From an uncultured Blautia sp. (GTDB taxonomy: Bacteria > Bacillota > Clostridia > Lachnospirales > Lachnospiraceae): a DNA stretch of 64,000 nucleotides. Below are positions 50,433 through 59,627 of the stretch, in pieces. Location of the stretch: assembly GCA_900549015.1 (NCBI GenBank), contig URMH01000004.1, forward strand, positions 23,411-87,410, in the 5' to 3' direction. Position 1 is the first letter of the stretch; the number at the start of each line of letters is the position of its first letter. The notes below the pieces were generated by a model. That model searched no databases, was not told the DNA's origin, and saw only the letters and a program-made list of their open reading frames with translations. The translations under genes were made by a program, and so were the position numbers.

Positions 50433-51305
50433 ATGGAACTGGATAAAAAAACTCTTTTCAAACACGAAATGATGCGCTACGGCGGCGCCTGTATCGCCGG
50501 TGTCATCTTTGCCATAAACATTAAGACTTTTGTGCGGGCAGGCGGACTTTACCCCAGCGGTTTTAACGGGATCACCCTGCTTTTGCAGAATATTTTTGAG
50601 ACATATATAGGGATTTCCGTTCCCTACTCTATCATCAATATTATTTTGAATGCCATTCCCGTTATGATCGGATTTAAGTTTATCGGCAAAAAATTTACCA
50701 TAAGCTCCTGTGTTGTAATTATCCTGTCCAGTGTGCTCACAGATATGATACCTGTGCAGCCTATCACTTACGATACGCTGCTTATCAGTATTTTCGGCGG
50801 ACTGATAAACGGTCTGTGCGTGAGCCTCTGTCTGATCGCAAATACAAGCAGCGGCGGCATGGACTTTATTGCCATTTATTTTTCGGAAAAAAGCGGCCAT
50901 GACATCTGGAATTACATTCTGGGCATAAATGCCATTATCCTTCTTATTGCAGGTTTCCTTTTTGGCTGGGACAGAGCCCTTTACTCTATCATCTTCCAGT
51001 TTACCTCTACCCAGGTGGTGCAGATGCTTCACCAGAGGTACAAAAAGCACACGCTTTTTATTATTACAAGAAAACCTGCTGAGGTTTATAAGGAAATTTC
51101 CGATCTGACACGCCATTCTGCAACCTGTTTCTACGGAACGGGCTGCTACACCGGCGAAGACACAAGTATGCTCTATTCCGTTGTCTCCAGAACAGAGGCG
51201 AAGATTCTCGTAAAAAGGGTGAAAGAACTTGACCCCAGCGCTTTTGTAAATATTATAAAAACCGACTATATCAATGGTCGTTTTTATCATAAGACGGATT
51301 ACTAA
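50433..51305 (+). CDS. YitT family membrane protein
   Basis: 290 residues. Five to six hydrophobic helices (FAINIKTFVRAGGLYPSGFNGITLLLQ in pieces, INIILNAIPVMIGF, GLINGLCVSLCLIANTSSGGMDFIAIY) are followed by a C-terminal cytoplasmic DUF2179-like domain (KKHTLFIITRKPAEVYKEI, GCYTGEDTSMLYSVVSRTE). The family is widespread and its transport substrate is not established. ATG 50433 follows GGGAGGTAATGTT; the frame extending to 50370 overlaps the methyltransferase gene and is not used. Confidence 0.9.
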   Translation: MELDKKTLFKHEMMRYGGACIAGVIFAINIKTFVRAGGLYPSGFNGITLLLQNIFETYIGISVPYSIINIILNAIPVMIGFKFIGKKFTISSCVVIILSSVLTDMIPVQPITYDTLLISIFGGLINGLCVSLCLIANTSSGGMDFIAIYFSEKSGHDIWNYILGINAIILLIAGFLFGWDRALYSIIFQFTSTQVVQMLHQRYKKHTLFIITRKPAEVYKEISDLTRHSATCFYGTGCYTGEDTSMLYSVVSRTEAKILVKRVKELDPSAFVNIIKTDYINGRFYHKTDY

Positions 51306-51306
51306 A

Positions 51307-51348
51307 CAAAAACTCTCCCAACGCTTCAGAAGCACGGGAGAGTTTTTT
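51307..51348. terminator. Bidirectional terminator
   Basis: AAAACTCTCCC pairs with GGGAGAGTTTT (perfect 11-bp stem) around a 16-base loop, with T/A-rich flanks. It ends both the YitT unit (plus) and the sugar-importer operon (minus). Confidence 0.88.
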
Positions 51349-51357
51349 GTTTATCAC

Positions 51358-52383
51358 TTATTTATTTTTCTTCTTCATCGTTGCAAGTACAGACTGAAGT
51401 ACAATGAAGAAGCAAAGGAGTGCGGAAAGCACAATTCTTACCCACCAGCTTGAAAGTGTACCCTGTACAGTAATCAGACTGGAAATGGTTCCTTTAATGA
51501 GAACACCGAACATGGTTCCGATTGGTGTTCCCACACCGCCGGAAAGAAGTGTTCCACCGATAACGGCTGCGGAGATCGCATCCATCTCAAGACCTTTTGC
51601 CTGCTCTACGAAGCCGGCGCAGGTATTTAAGCAGAACAGGAAGCCGCCAAGTCCCGCAAGGAAACCGTCGAGAACGTATGCTTTGAATTTTGTTTTTCTT
51701 ACGTCAAGTCCCATCATAAGAGCGCTCTGCTGACTTCCGCCGATTGCGTAAAGCTTGCGTCCGAATTTGCGGTATTTCAGAAGGATCGCAATTAAAATAA
51801 CGACTACGATCGCAACAACTACTGTAGGCGGAATGTACGCCGGAATAAATTTGCCTTTTTTGTTTGTGGAACCGAAAGGCATGTAGAAACGGTAGTTTGC
51901 CCATTTCAGGAAGACTTCGTTTTTAATGGAGATCATCTCTGTGCTGACGATGGCTGTCATACCTCTTCCGAAGAACATACCTGCCAGCGTAACGATAAAC
52001 GGCTGAATGTCAAGGTAGGCTACAAGGAATCCCTGTACAACACCGAAGGCAATACCGATCGCAAGCGCCGCGAGAACTGCCACGTATGCGTTTGCCCCTT
52101 TATTTTCCATCATATCTGCCATTACCATACATACAAGAGCTGTGACAGAACCGACAGAAATATCAATTCCTCCTGTGATCATTACAATAGTAAGACCGCA
52201 GGCAATTACGAGAAGCCCCGCATTTGATACAAACAGGTTTAAAAACATCTGCGGTTTTGCAAAACCTTTGTCTGCGAAAATCACCATTCCCGCAATGTAC
52301 ATAACGAAAAACAGAACAATGGTAATCAGAAGCAGGAAGCCGTTTCCTGTCATTTTTCTTTTCTGCATCTTATTTGCTTTCAT
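51358..52383 (-). CDS. yjfF: Sugar ABC transporter permease, YjfF type
   Basis: 341 residues, BPD_transp_2 (RbsC-like) fold with about nine to ten helices. Signatures are GLTIVMITGGIDISVGSVTALVCMV in pieces, FLVAYLDIQPFIVTLAGM and YAIGGSQQSALMMGLDVRKTK. It is the fourth gene of the importer operon, in the same order as E. coli ytfQ-ytfR-ytfT-yjfF (galactofuranose). It starts at 52383 and shares one base with the preceding stop (translational coupling). The symbol is by homology and order; the substrate is not proven. Confidence 0.88.
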   Translation of the reverse strand: MKANKMQKRKMTGNGFLLLITIVLFFVMYIAGMVIFADKGFAKPQMFLNLFVSNAGLLVIACGLTIVMITGGIDISVGSVTALVCMVMADMMENKGANAYVAVLAALAIGIAFGVVQGFLVAYLDIQPFIVTLAGMFFGRGMTAIVSTEMISIKNEVFLKWANYRFYMPFGSTNKKGKFIPAYIPPTVVVAIVVVILIAILLKYRKFGRKLYAIGGSQQSALMMGLDVRKTKFKAYVLDGFLAGLGGFLFCLNTCAGFVEQAKGLEMDAISAAVIGGTLLSGGVGTPIGTMFGVLIKGTISSLITVQGTLSSWWVRIVLSALLCFFIVLQSVLATMKKKNK

Positions 52384-53441
52384 TACTTCTGACCTCCTTC
52401 TACAGCAGGTTTCCCTGCGTTTCTTTTTGCTTTGAAGTTGGCAATGTATTTCTTAAATACTTCACTCTGCAGCGTTACGATAATAATAACCACGATTGCC
52501 TTGTATACAGGAAGCTGGTCAGCTTTTACGTTCATTGCGTAAAGAGTCGTAGTAAGAGCCTGGATCGTATACGCTCCGATCACAGAACCTACAAGGCTGA
52601 ATTTACCGCCACCGAGAAAGTTTCCGCCAAGAGCGACTGCGAGGATCGCGTCCATCTCAAGGTTCAGTCCGATGTTATTTGCGTCTGCTGAGTAAATACG
52701 GCTGGAAGCCACAATACCTGCGATACCTGCAAGCACACCGCAGATCACATATGTTAAAAACTTGATCATTGTAGAATTTAATCCTACAAGACGGGCTGCT
52801 TTTCCGTTGATACCAACGCTCTCTATGTACAGTCCGAGAGCTGTCTTTTTCAGAATCACCGCAACGAGAATAACAGCGATCACGGCGAAGAAAACAGGTG
52901 TCGGGATCGGGCATTTTCCAATGTAGCCTCCTGCCATTTTGTAGGAATCCACACGAATGTAAGTAATCTGTCCGTTTGTGATAAGCTGTGCAATACCACG
53001 GCCTGCCGTATAAAGGATCAGGGTCGCAACCATAGGCTGAATGTTAAGCTTTGCAACAAGGAAGCCGTTAAACGCTCCGCAGAGAGCAGATGCAAGAAGT
53101 GCTGCCACAACTGCAAGGATCAGAGGATTTGCGTACTCTGTAACGGAAACTTCTCCGCCTGAAAGTACCTGACAGCATACAGCCGCTGCCACTGCCATAA
53201 TTGCACCTACGCTGATGTCCTGTCCGCCGGAAGCCGCTGTTACAAGGGTCATGCCGACTGCAAGGATAACAAGCTCGGACGCACGGTTGATTACGTCGAT
53301 AATATAACCGTAAAGTACGCCGTTCTGGATAGATACGTTGAAAAAGTCCGGCGTCTTGATCACATTTAAAAGAAGAACTGCAACGAGACACACAATGGGA
53401 AGAAACAGGCGCGCACTTGTGATTTTCTTTACTTTATTCAT
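52383..53441 (-). CDS. ytfT: Sugar ABC transporter permease, YtfT type
   Basis: 352 residues, RbsC-like permease. NVIKTPDFFNVSIQNGVLYG, IDVINRASELVILAVGMTLV, GGQDISVGAIMAVAAA and GAFNGFLVAKLNIQPMVATLIL closely follow E. coli YtfT. The two permeases YtfT and YjfF form a heterodimer in the family. It overlaps the ATPase stop and the yjfF start by one base each, so the operon is tightly coupled. Confidence 0.88.
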   Translation of the reverse strand: MNKVKKITSARLFLPIVCLVAVLLLNVIKTPDFFNVSIQNGVLYGYIIDVINRASELVILAVGMTLVTAASGGQDISVGAIMAVAAAVCCQVLSGGEVSVTEYANPLILAVVAALLASALCGAFNGFLVAKLNIQPMVATLILYTAGRGIAQLITNGQITYIRVDSYKMAGGYIGKCPIPTPVFFAVIAVILVAVILKKTALGLYIESVGINGKAARLVGLNSTMIKFLTYVICGVLAGIAGIVASSRIYSADANNIGLNLEMDAILAVALGGNFLGGGKFSLVGSVIGAYTIQALTTTLYAMNVKADQLPVYKAIVVIIIVTLQSEVFKKYIANFKAKRNAGKPAVEGGQK

Positions 53442-54961
53442 TACTTATCGTCACCTCCTGCTATTGCCTTCATAATATTGCCCTGAGAAAGTTCCTGTTC
53501 ATTCAGCTCTCCTACTTTTTCGCCGTCTCGGAGAACTGCCATACGGGAACAGGTACGGAGCATTTCTTCTACCTCGGAAGAGATAAAGGTTACTGCCATT
53601 CCCTGATCTGCAAGGTCGAGTACAAGTTTCTGGATTTCTGTCTTTGTACCAATATCAATACCTCTTGTCGGCTCGTCAAGGATCAGGTATTCCGGATTTG
53701 TGAGAAGCCATCTGCCAAGAATTACTTTTTGCTGGTTGCCGCCGGAAAGACTCTTTATCGGTGTCTCACGGCTTGCTGTCTTAATCTGGAGAAGCTCAAT
53801 ATATTTGTCAGCCGCTTCCTCCATCTCTTTTTTGCTTAATGGGCGGAACATTCCTCTTTTCGCCTGGAGCGCAATGATAATGTTCTCTCTTACAGAAAGG
53901 TCTGCAATAATACCTTCTGCTTTTCTGTCCTCCGGAAGATACGCCATTCCCAGCTTCATCGCATCAAGAGGACTGTTGATTTTTACTTCTTTTCCTTTTA
54001 CTTTCAGAACACCTGCGTCTGCCCTGTCCGCACCGTAAATCGCACGTACCAGTTCGGAACGGCCGGAGCCTAAAAGTCCTGTAAGACCAATAACCTCACC
54101 TTTGTTAATGGTAATATTAAACGGCTTAATCGTTCCCTTATGTGCAAGTCCAACTGTCTCAATTACCGGTTCTACTGCTCCTGCACCTTTTCCTTTATGC
54201 TCGCCTTTGATGTCTGCAAGATCATCAAAATCCTTACCCATCATCTTTGCTACAAGCATAACTCTCGGAAGATCTTTTGTCTCATACTCTCCTACAAGCT
54301 CGCCGTTTCGAAGAACCGTAATTCTGTCGCATACGGCATATACCTGCTCCAGGAAATGGGTAACGAAAATAATTCCAACGCCTTCATCACGAAGTCTTCT
54401 CATAAGAACAAACAGCTTCTCTACCTCATCGTCATCAAGAGAAGAAGTCGGCTCGTCAAGAATGAGGACGCGGCACTTCATATCGACTGCACGGGCAATA
54501 GCTATCATCTGCTGAATTGCAACCGAACACTCGTCAAGCATCTGAGTTGGAGGCACATGAATGTCCAGGCTCTCAAGAAGCGCTCTTGAACGCTCATTCA
54601 TCTGCTTCCAGTCAATCATGCCGAATTTTCGTGGTTCTCTTCCGATAAACAGGTTCTCTGCCACCGTCAGGTTCGGACAGAGGTTTACCTCCTGGTATAC
54701 GGTACTGATTCCGTTATCCTGAGCTTCCTGAGGAGAATGATTGATAATCGCCTTATCGTTTCCCTCCATGCGGATACTTCCGCTTTCAAATTCGTGCACA
54801 CCTGTAAGCACCTTAATCAGAGTAGATTTTCCGGCTCCGTTCTCCCCCATCAACGCATGAATCTCACCCTTACGGAGAGTAAAATCCACATGGGAAAGGG
54901 CACGGACACCCGTAAAATTCTTGGTTATGTCACGCATTTCCAATACTACGTTCTGTTCCAT
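53441..54961 (-). CDS. ytfR: Sugar ABC transporter ATPase with two nucleotide-binding domains, YtfR type
   Basis: 506 residues. NBD1 has Walker A GENGAGKSTLIKVL, a degenerate signature (CSVAIQQMIAIARA) and Walker B VLILDEPTSSLD. NBD2 has a degenerate P-loop (GLLGSGRSELVRAIYGA), signature LSGGNQQKVILGRWL and YLILDEPTRGID. This asymmetry is normal in the RbsA/MglA/YtfR group. ATG 54961 follows GAAAGGAAT; the longer frame to 55048 is not family-like. The preceding gene is the binding protein, 132 bases upstream. Confidence 0.92.
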   Translation of the reverse strand: MEQNVVLEMRDITKNFTGVRALSHVDFTLRKGEIHALMGENGAGKSTLIKVLTGVHEFESGSIRMEGNDKAIINHSPQEAQDNGISTVYQEVNLCPNLTVAENLFIGREPRKFGMIDWKQMNERSRALLESLDIHVPPTQMLDECSVAIQQMIAIARAVDMKCRVLILDEPTSSLDDDEVEKLFVLMRRLRDEGVGIIFVTHFLEQVYAVCDRITVLRNGELVGEYETKDLPRVMLVAKMMGKDFDDLADIKGEHKGKGAGAVEPVIETVGLAHKGTIKPFNITINKGEVIGLTGLLGSGRSELVRAIYGADRADAGVLKVKGKEVKINSPLDAMKLGMAYLPEDRKAEGIIADLSVRENIIIALQAKRGMFRPLSKKEMEEAADKYIELLQIKTASRETPIKSLSGGNQQKVILGRWLLTNPEYLILDEPTRGIDIGTKTEIQKLVLDLADQGMAVTFISSEVEEMLRTCSRMAVLRDGEKVGELNEQELSQGNIMKAIAGGDDK

Positions 54962-55093
54962 ATTCCTTTCACCTGCTTTCCTGTAAATTCTCTGTTTCGG
55001 AATAAAGAGAGCGTGGCGCAAACCCGGTTTTTCCGAATTATCCACCACGCTCCGGACTCACTCTTTATTCATCTGCGCATATATTTCTGATAA

Positions 55094-56155
55094 TTAATAT
55101 GCACGTCCGTCAATGATTTCCTGTGTGATTGGTGTTACTGCGAATGTTCCTTCTTCCTCAAGGCTGTTTACAGCAGTAACTTCTTTAACTGTATCATCAA
55201 CTGCAAAGATTTCCTCGTCTACGTAGTTCAGTTTTTCAACTTCTTCGCCTGCTTCCAGAGCTTTGATCAGTTCCTCAGCACGTGGTCCGTGTAATGGGTT
55301 ACACTCTACGTCACATGCGATTTTACCGTTTAATGTATCTGTAAGACCTGCGTTTGTTGTATCGAAGGAGATTACAAGGATTTCGCCGTTTGCAATGTCG
55401 GAACCAACTTTTTTACCTGCTGCTTCGATTGCATCGATAGCGCCAAATGCTTCGTTGTCGTTCTCACAGTAAACTACGTTGATGTTGTCGTACTGTTTCA
55501 GCATGGACTCCATAACTTCCTGTCCTTTAGCCTGTGTAAATTCACCGGACTGCTGTGCAAGTAAATCCCAGCCGTATTTCTCAACGCCTTCTTCAAGACC
55601 CTGTGTACGTCCGATCTGAGCTGTAGAACCGATAGTTCCCTGAATGTCTACAATGTGAAGGTCTTCCGGTGCGATTTCTTTTGCTGTTGCAAATGCGTTC
55701 AGCCACTCTGCTGCTTTACGTCCTTCCAGAAGAGCGTCTGTTCCGATCCAAGATGTGTAAAGGCTGTCGTCAGATACGTCAACCATACGGTCTACGATGA
55801 TAACCGGGATTCCTGCGTCTTTTGCTTCCTGAAGAACTGTGTCCCAGCCTGTCTCTGTTACAGGAGCAAGGAGAATATAGTCAACTTCCTGCTGAATGAA
55901 GTTACGGATTGCTGTAACCTGGTTTTCCTGTTTCTGCTGTGCATCGTCAAAAATCAGCTCATAGCCATTCTCTTCGCTGAATGTTGTTTTCATAGATTCT
56001 GTGTTGGCTGTACGCCAGTCAGATTCTGCGCCAACCTGTGAGAAGCCGATTGTAAGTGTGTCTGCCTCTTCTGCTGCTACACTAACTGCTGATACTGCGC
56101 CCATGCTGCATACCATAGCAGCTGTTAATAATGTTGCAACTAATTTTTTCTTCAT
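55094..56155 (-). CDS. ytfQ: Sugar-binding protein of the ABC importer, YtfQ type (galactofuranose-binding family)
   Basis: 353 residues, periplasmic-binding fold I. The stretches IGFSQVGAESDWRTANTES, DAQQKQENQVTAIRNFIQQ, LLAPVTETGWDTVLQEAKDAG, VDIQGTIGSTAQIGR and SGEFTQAKGQEVMESML match E. coli YtfQ almost phrase by phrase. The expected ligand is a hexofuranose such as galactofuranose. The signal peptide ends near SVAAEEA; no standard lipobox Cys is seen, unusual for a Gram-positive binding protein. ATG 56155 follows CGGGAGG. First gene of ytfQ-R-T-yjfF, behind an operator array and the two-component genes. Confidence 0.9.
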   Translation of the reverse strand: MKKKLVATLLTAAMVCSMGAVSAVSVAAEEADTLTIGFSQVGAESDWRTANTESMKTTFSEENGYELIFDDAQQKQENQVTAIRNFIQQEVDYILLAPVTETGWDTVLQEAKDAGIPVIIVDRMVDVSDDSLYTSWIGTDALLEGRKAAEWLNAFATAKEIAPEDLHIVDIQGTIGSTAQIGRTQGLEEGVEKYGWDLLAQQSGEFTQAKGQEVMESMLKQYDNINVVYCENDNEAFGAIDAIEAAGKKVGSDIANGEILVISFDTTNAGLTDTLNGKIACDVECNPLHGPRAEELIKALEAGEEVEKLNYVDEEIFAVDDTVKEVTAVNSLEEEGTFAVTPITQEIIDGRAY

Positions 56156-56189
56156 TTTTGTTTCCTCCCGATTCATTTAAGATGATTTT

Positions 56190-56277
56190 ATTATAATAAA
56201 TCTACAGAAAAACTCCATAGAATTTTTTCATGAAAAAGTTTGATCTTCTATGAAAAATCTACGGAGTTTTTGAAAAA
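56190..56277 (-). promoter_or_regulatory. ytfQ promoter with three TGAAAAA repeats at 20-bp period and an overlapping hairpin
   Basis: TGAAAAA (plus-strand spelling) occurs at 56231, 56251 and 56271, exactly 20 bp apart; two copies extend to TGAAAAAGTTT. The minus-strand -10 TATAAT is at 56195-56190 with a poor -35, so the repeats lie upstream where an activator would bind. AAAAACTCC and GGAGTTTTT in the same stretch also pair, allowing an attenuator-like hairpin. The likely binder is the AraC-type response regulator encoded just upstream. Confidence 0.65.
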
Positions 56278-56308
56278 GTTTATTTTTTTATTATAGAAGT
56301 TTAATTTT

Positions 56309-57742
56309 TTAAGGAGCTTCCCCATTCTGTATTTTTTGGGCCAGATACATTTCCATCACTGTGCCTTCTCCCTCTTCTGAGGAAATTTTAAGACCGTAGC
56401 CAGAACCGTAATAAAGACGGATTCTCTCAGACACAGCCGCGAGACCGAAACCTTTTCTCTCCCCGGTTTCTATAGCAGTCTGAACCTCTTTGAGACGTTC
56501 CTTCGTCATTCCCTGCCCTGTATCTGTGACACGAAGGATCAGATCCTCTCCCAGATCAATTCCTTCTATGAGAATCTTTCCTTTTCCCCTTTTATTTTTA
56601 ATTCCATGATAAAGGGCATTTTCCGCCAGCGGCTGCAGCGTCAGCTTTGGAACAAGCACCTGTTTCAGACTGTCCGGAATCCGTATCTCAAATTCCAGAA
56701 TATCACGGTAACGAAACTGCTGTATCTCCAGATAGCTTAACGTATGACGCTCTTCCTCTTCCAGCGTAATAATGTCTTTTCCTTTGGAAAGAGAGGTTCT
56801 GAAAAACACAGAAAGGCTTGTGATCATATTCAGCGCGTCTTCGTCCTGTCCCCCTTCTATCAGCCACACAATGGTATCAAGAGTATTATAGAGAAAATGG
56901 GGATTTACCTGCGCCTGAATTAACTGAAGTTCTGTCAGATGCTGCATTTCCTGTTCTTTTTTTACATTTTCAAGAAGAATCTGAATACGCTCTGCCATCT
57001 TTCTTGTTCCTGCGTGAAGCTCCTGGATTTCCAGACTGTCCGCCTCCACTTCCCTCATATCGAAGTTCCCTTTTCCCACAGCCTTTACGTTACTTAAAAT
57101 TTCCGTAACCGGCTCTGTGATCTTGCGGGAAAACCAGAAAAACCGTCGCATCAGGATCAGGACAGTGAGAAGGATAAGGACTGCCATTCCCATAACAAGC
57201 ATTCTTCCTGTATCAGTAAGTTCTGCCTCCACCTCCACAAGATTCATGGACTCCTCATAAATATAATTCTGCATTTCCTCCACAATAAGGGAAGTGCACA
57301 TATAAATATAATTCTCCAGAAGACTGATACGGTCATCATATTTCTCTGTTTCCGTAAGCTGGTTCATGTAGTCTTCAAGATTGGAAAGGTAAGATTTCAG
57401 ATTATAAATACTTCTCTTACTTTCTTTCCTGCTTGTTGTTTTTTCCAGACGTTCTACCGTATCTACCGCTTCGAGAACAAGATAATAAGGAAGAGTTTCC
57501 CCTCCCTTGCTTCCGATCGCCACATAATAAATCCGCTCGTCTATATCATCCTTAAAGCTTAAGTTAAATTCACTGCTCACTGCCAGATTATAGGAAAGCT
57601 CACTGTATCTTTTTGTATACTGCCAGAACATAAACAGAAGAACTGCCATAATAAGGATTACAGGGATCATGGTCGTAAGAAGAAGCGCCCGCATTTTATC
57701 CTCAAGCCGTCTCTTCTTTTTTTCAGTTTTCCACATTTTCAT
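56309..57742 (-). CDS. YesM/LytS-type sensor histidine kinase
   Basis: 477 residues. TM1 (ALLLTTMIPVILIMAVLLFMF), an extracytoplasmic sensor region (about 48-180), TM2 (MLVMGMAVLILLTVLILM) and HAMP (about 205-260) precede the His_kinase domain. That domain has LIQAQVNPHFLYNTLDTI (phospho-His), followed by LQPLAENALYHGIKNK (N box) and RVTDTGQGM with GFGLAAVSERI. It probably senses a sugar or a loaded binding protein outside the cell. Its start overlaps the response-regulator stop (TAATG), and the importer genes follow. This is a dedicated two-component system. Confidence 0.94.
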   Translation of the reverse strand: MKMWKTEKKKRRLEDKMRALLLTTMIPVILIMAVLLFMFWQYTKRYSELSYNLAVSSEFNLSFKDDIDERIYYVAIGSKGGETLPYYLVLEAVDTVERLEKTTSRKESKRSIYNLKSYLSNLEDYMNQLTETEKYDDRISLLENYIYMCTSLIVEEMQNYIYEESMNLVEVEAELTDTGRMLVMGMAVLILLTVLILMRRFFWFSRKITEPVTEILSNVKAVGKGNFDMREVEADSLEIQELHAGTRKMAERIQILLENVKKEQEMQHLTELQLIQAQVNPHFLYNTLDTIVWLIEGGQDEDALNMITSLSVFFRTSLSKGKDIITLEEEERHTLSYLEIQQFRYRDILEFEIRIPDSLKQVLVPKLTLQPLAENALYHGIKNKRGKGKILIEGIDLGEDLILRVTDTGQGMTKERLKEVQTAIETGERKGFGLAAVSERIRLYYGSGYGLKISSEEGEGTVMEMYLAQKIQNGEAP

Positions 57743-59382
57743 TATCCTTCTTCCCGTTTCAGCTTCCTGTATTCACTTGGAGTCATTCCCTGTGTTTTCT
57801 TAAAAAGATAACTGAAATAGTGAGCGTCCTTATATCCCACCTCGCCTGCAATCTCACTGGAACGCTTTGCAGTACAGCGGAGAAGCTCCCTCGCCTTGCT
57901 CATGCGAAGTGACGTAAGGTATTCAATAAAGGTCTGACCCATATTCTGGCTGAAAAGAGCACTGAAATGATTGGCGCTTACATTTGCCACATGAGCTGCC
58001 GTATTTAAAGAAAGCTCCTCGTCCATATAGTGGCTGTTAATAAATTCCACAGCTCCCTGCAGAACGTTTTTTGTCTGATTTCCTGCGTTTTCATCCCGGA
58101 TTTCAATGGCTTTCTTAATCAGATCCTGAGCATAGGAAATGGCTGCCTCTGTGGATTTACTCGTTTCCTCCATAACTGCCTCTGTTTCCCTATCGTCTGT
58201 ATCTGTATAACTGCAGCCCAGTTTTTTCAAAAAGGAAATCACAGAAAACCGCACATTTAAAACCACATAATTTCGAAAAACAAGAGATTCCATCGGTTCT
58301 TTTCCTATGGCATAAAAATAATCCCTGACAAAACCTTCCACCTCTTCCATGAGACCGTTTCCGAGAAACTTCTGCAGAATCGCCGGATTCAGGGCATTCA
58401 CATCTACATTTTTCAGACACTCCCCGTCTTTTCTGGAAGCGCTGTCCTGCTTTTTCTCAAGATTACTGTATCTTAAAATATGCTGTCCGTCACAGAGATA
58501 ACGGAAAGAATACGCTCTCATGGCAGAATAATAACATTGCTTGATCAGGCTCAGCCGACTCGCCGGTTCGCCGATGGCAACCACCCACTCCATGCCCCGA
58601 CCTGTTTCTTCCATAATATTCTGTAAGGCTTCCACGCAGGCTTCTGTACGTTCTTCAATATTGTCCACAGTGCCTTTTATAAGAACTGCATAGCTGAACA
58701 CCTGATGGCGGAATAAAAGTGCATACTGATGATTGATAAAATAATTTCCTATTTTTTTATGTACCTCCGCTTCCCAGTCGGAATATTCTGCGGAATCATA
58801 CGGATTATCATTAATGTCCGGGGTAAAAATCAGAATATTGTACGCTTCAGATACAATATCAATGTTCAGTTTATCTGCACGACGGTATATCTCTTCCACA
58901 TTCATATTTCCCCGCACAAGATTTTCAAAAAAATCACGGCTTGCATACTGCTCATATTCCTGCATTTCCATGCGGAATTTCTCATAATATTCCTGCTGTG
59001 TTTTTTCGTCCTCGCAGTGATTCCTGATTTCTTCCAGTCTCTCAAGAAGAGCATTTTTTGTGATCGGTTTTAAAAGATAATCCTCCACACCGATGCTGAT
59101 TGCCTGTTTTGCATAATTGAAATCATCGTATCCGCTCAGGATCACGATTTTTATGTTTGGTATTTCTTTTTTTACGAGTTTGCTTAAAGTCAGCCCGTCC
59201 ATAAACGGCATTTTTATATCAGTAATTAAAATATCCGGGCGGCTTTTCCGAATCAGAGGAAGCGCCATCTCGCCGTCCGCAGCCTCCCCTACCAGTTCAA
59301 ATCCATATTTTTCCCAGGGAACCATTCGCTTGATGTTCTCCCTGATAATCACTTCATCTTCCACTAAAAAAGTACGCAGCAT
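57742..59382 (-). CDS. YesN-type response regulator with AraC DNA-binding domain
   Basis: 546 residues. The receiver domain (1-120) has FLVEDEVIIRENI, the phospho-Asp in PDILITDIKMPFMDG and the conserved Lys in DYLLKPITK. A middle region (~130-420) of unknown fold is typical of this family. The C-terminal AraC domain has ELSLNTAAHVANVSANHFSALF and SEIAGEVGYKDAHYFSYLFKK. It should activate the importer operon through the 20-bp-spaced repeats before ytfQ. ATG 59382 follows AAAGGACG; the extension to 59442 is not supported. Confidence 0.94.
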   Translation of the reverse strand: MLRTFLVEDEVIIRENIKRMVPWEKYGFELVGEAADGEMALPLIRKSRPDILITDIKMPFMDGLTLSKLVKKEIPNIKIVILSGYDDFNYAKQAISIGVEDYLLKPITKNALLERLEEIRNHCEDEKTQQEYYEKFRMEMQEYEQYASRDFFENLVRGNMNVEEIYRRADKLNIDIVSEAYNILIFTPDINDNPYDSAEYSDWEAEVHKKIGNYFINHQYALLFRHQVFSYAVLIKGTVDNIEERTEACVEALQNIMEETGRGMEWVVAIGEPASRLSLIKQCYYSAMRAYSFRYLCDGQHILRYSNLEKKQDSASRKDGECLKNVDVNALNPAILQKFLGNGLMEEVEGFVRDYFYAIGKEPMESLVFRNYVVLNVRFSVISFLKKLGCSYTDTDDRETEAVMEETSKSTEAAISYAQDLIKKAIEIRDENAGNQTKNVLQGAVEFINSHYMDEELSLNTAAHVANVSANHFSALFSQNMGQTFIEYLTSLRMSKARELLRCTAKRSSEIAGEVGYKDAHYFSYLFKKTQGMTPSEYRKLKREEG

Positions 59383-59442
59383 TTTTGTTCGTCCTTTCTG
59401 TATCATATACAAGATGCCGGAAATAAAACAAAATCCGGGCAT

Positions 59443-59471
59443 TATATAAGTACTACTTTAATACTTGTCAG
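59443..59471 (-). promoter_or_regulatory. Promoter of the two-component operon
   Basis: On the minus strand CTGACA (59471-59466), a 17-base spacer and TATATA (59448-59443), 61 bases before the response-regulator start. The remaining gap to the XRE gene (to 59627) is AT-rich with a weak hairpin ATAGGAA/TTCTAT then TTTTT after the XRE stop (about 59600-59630). Confidence 0.6.
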
Positions 59472-59627
59472 GGGAGAAAACAAGTTATTTTCAAAAATTC
59501 AGCCGGAATATCACGGCAAGTGTTTGAAAATATAGATAAAAACTGGACTTTGACAATCCATGTGAATAATAGTTTCCACATTTTCAAGAAAAGATTGCCT
59601 TAAAAATAGAACTATAATTATAAATTC

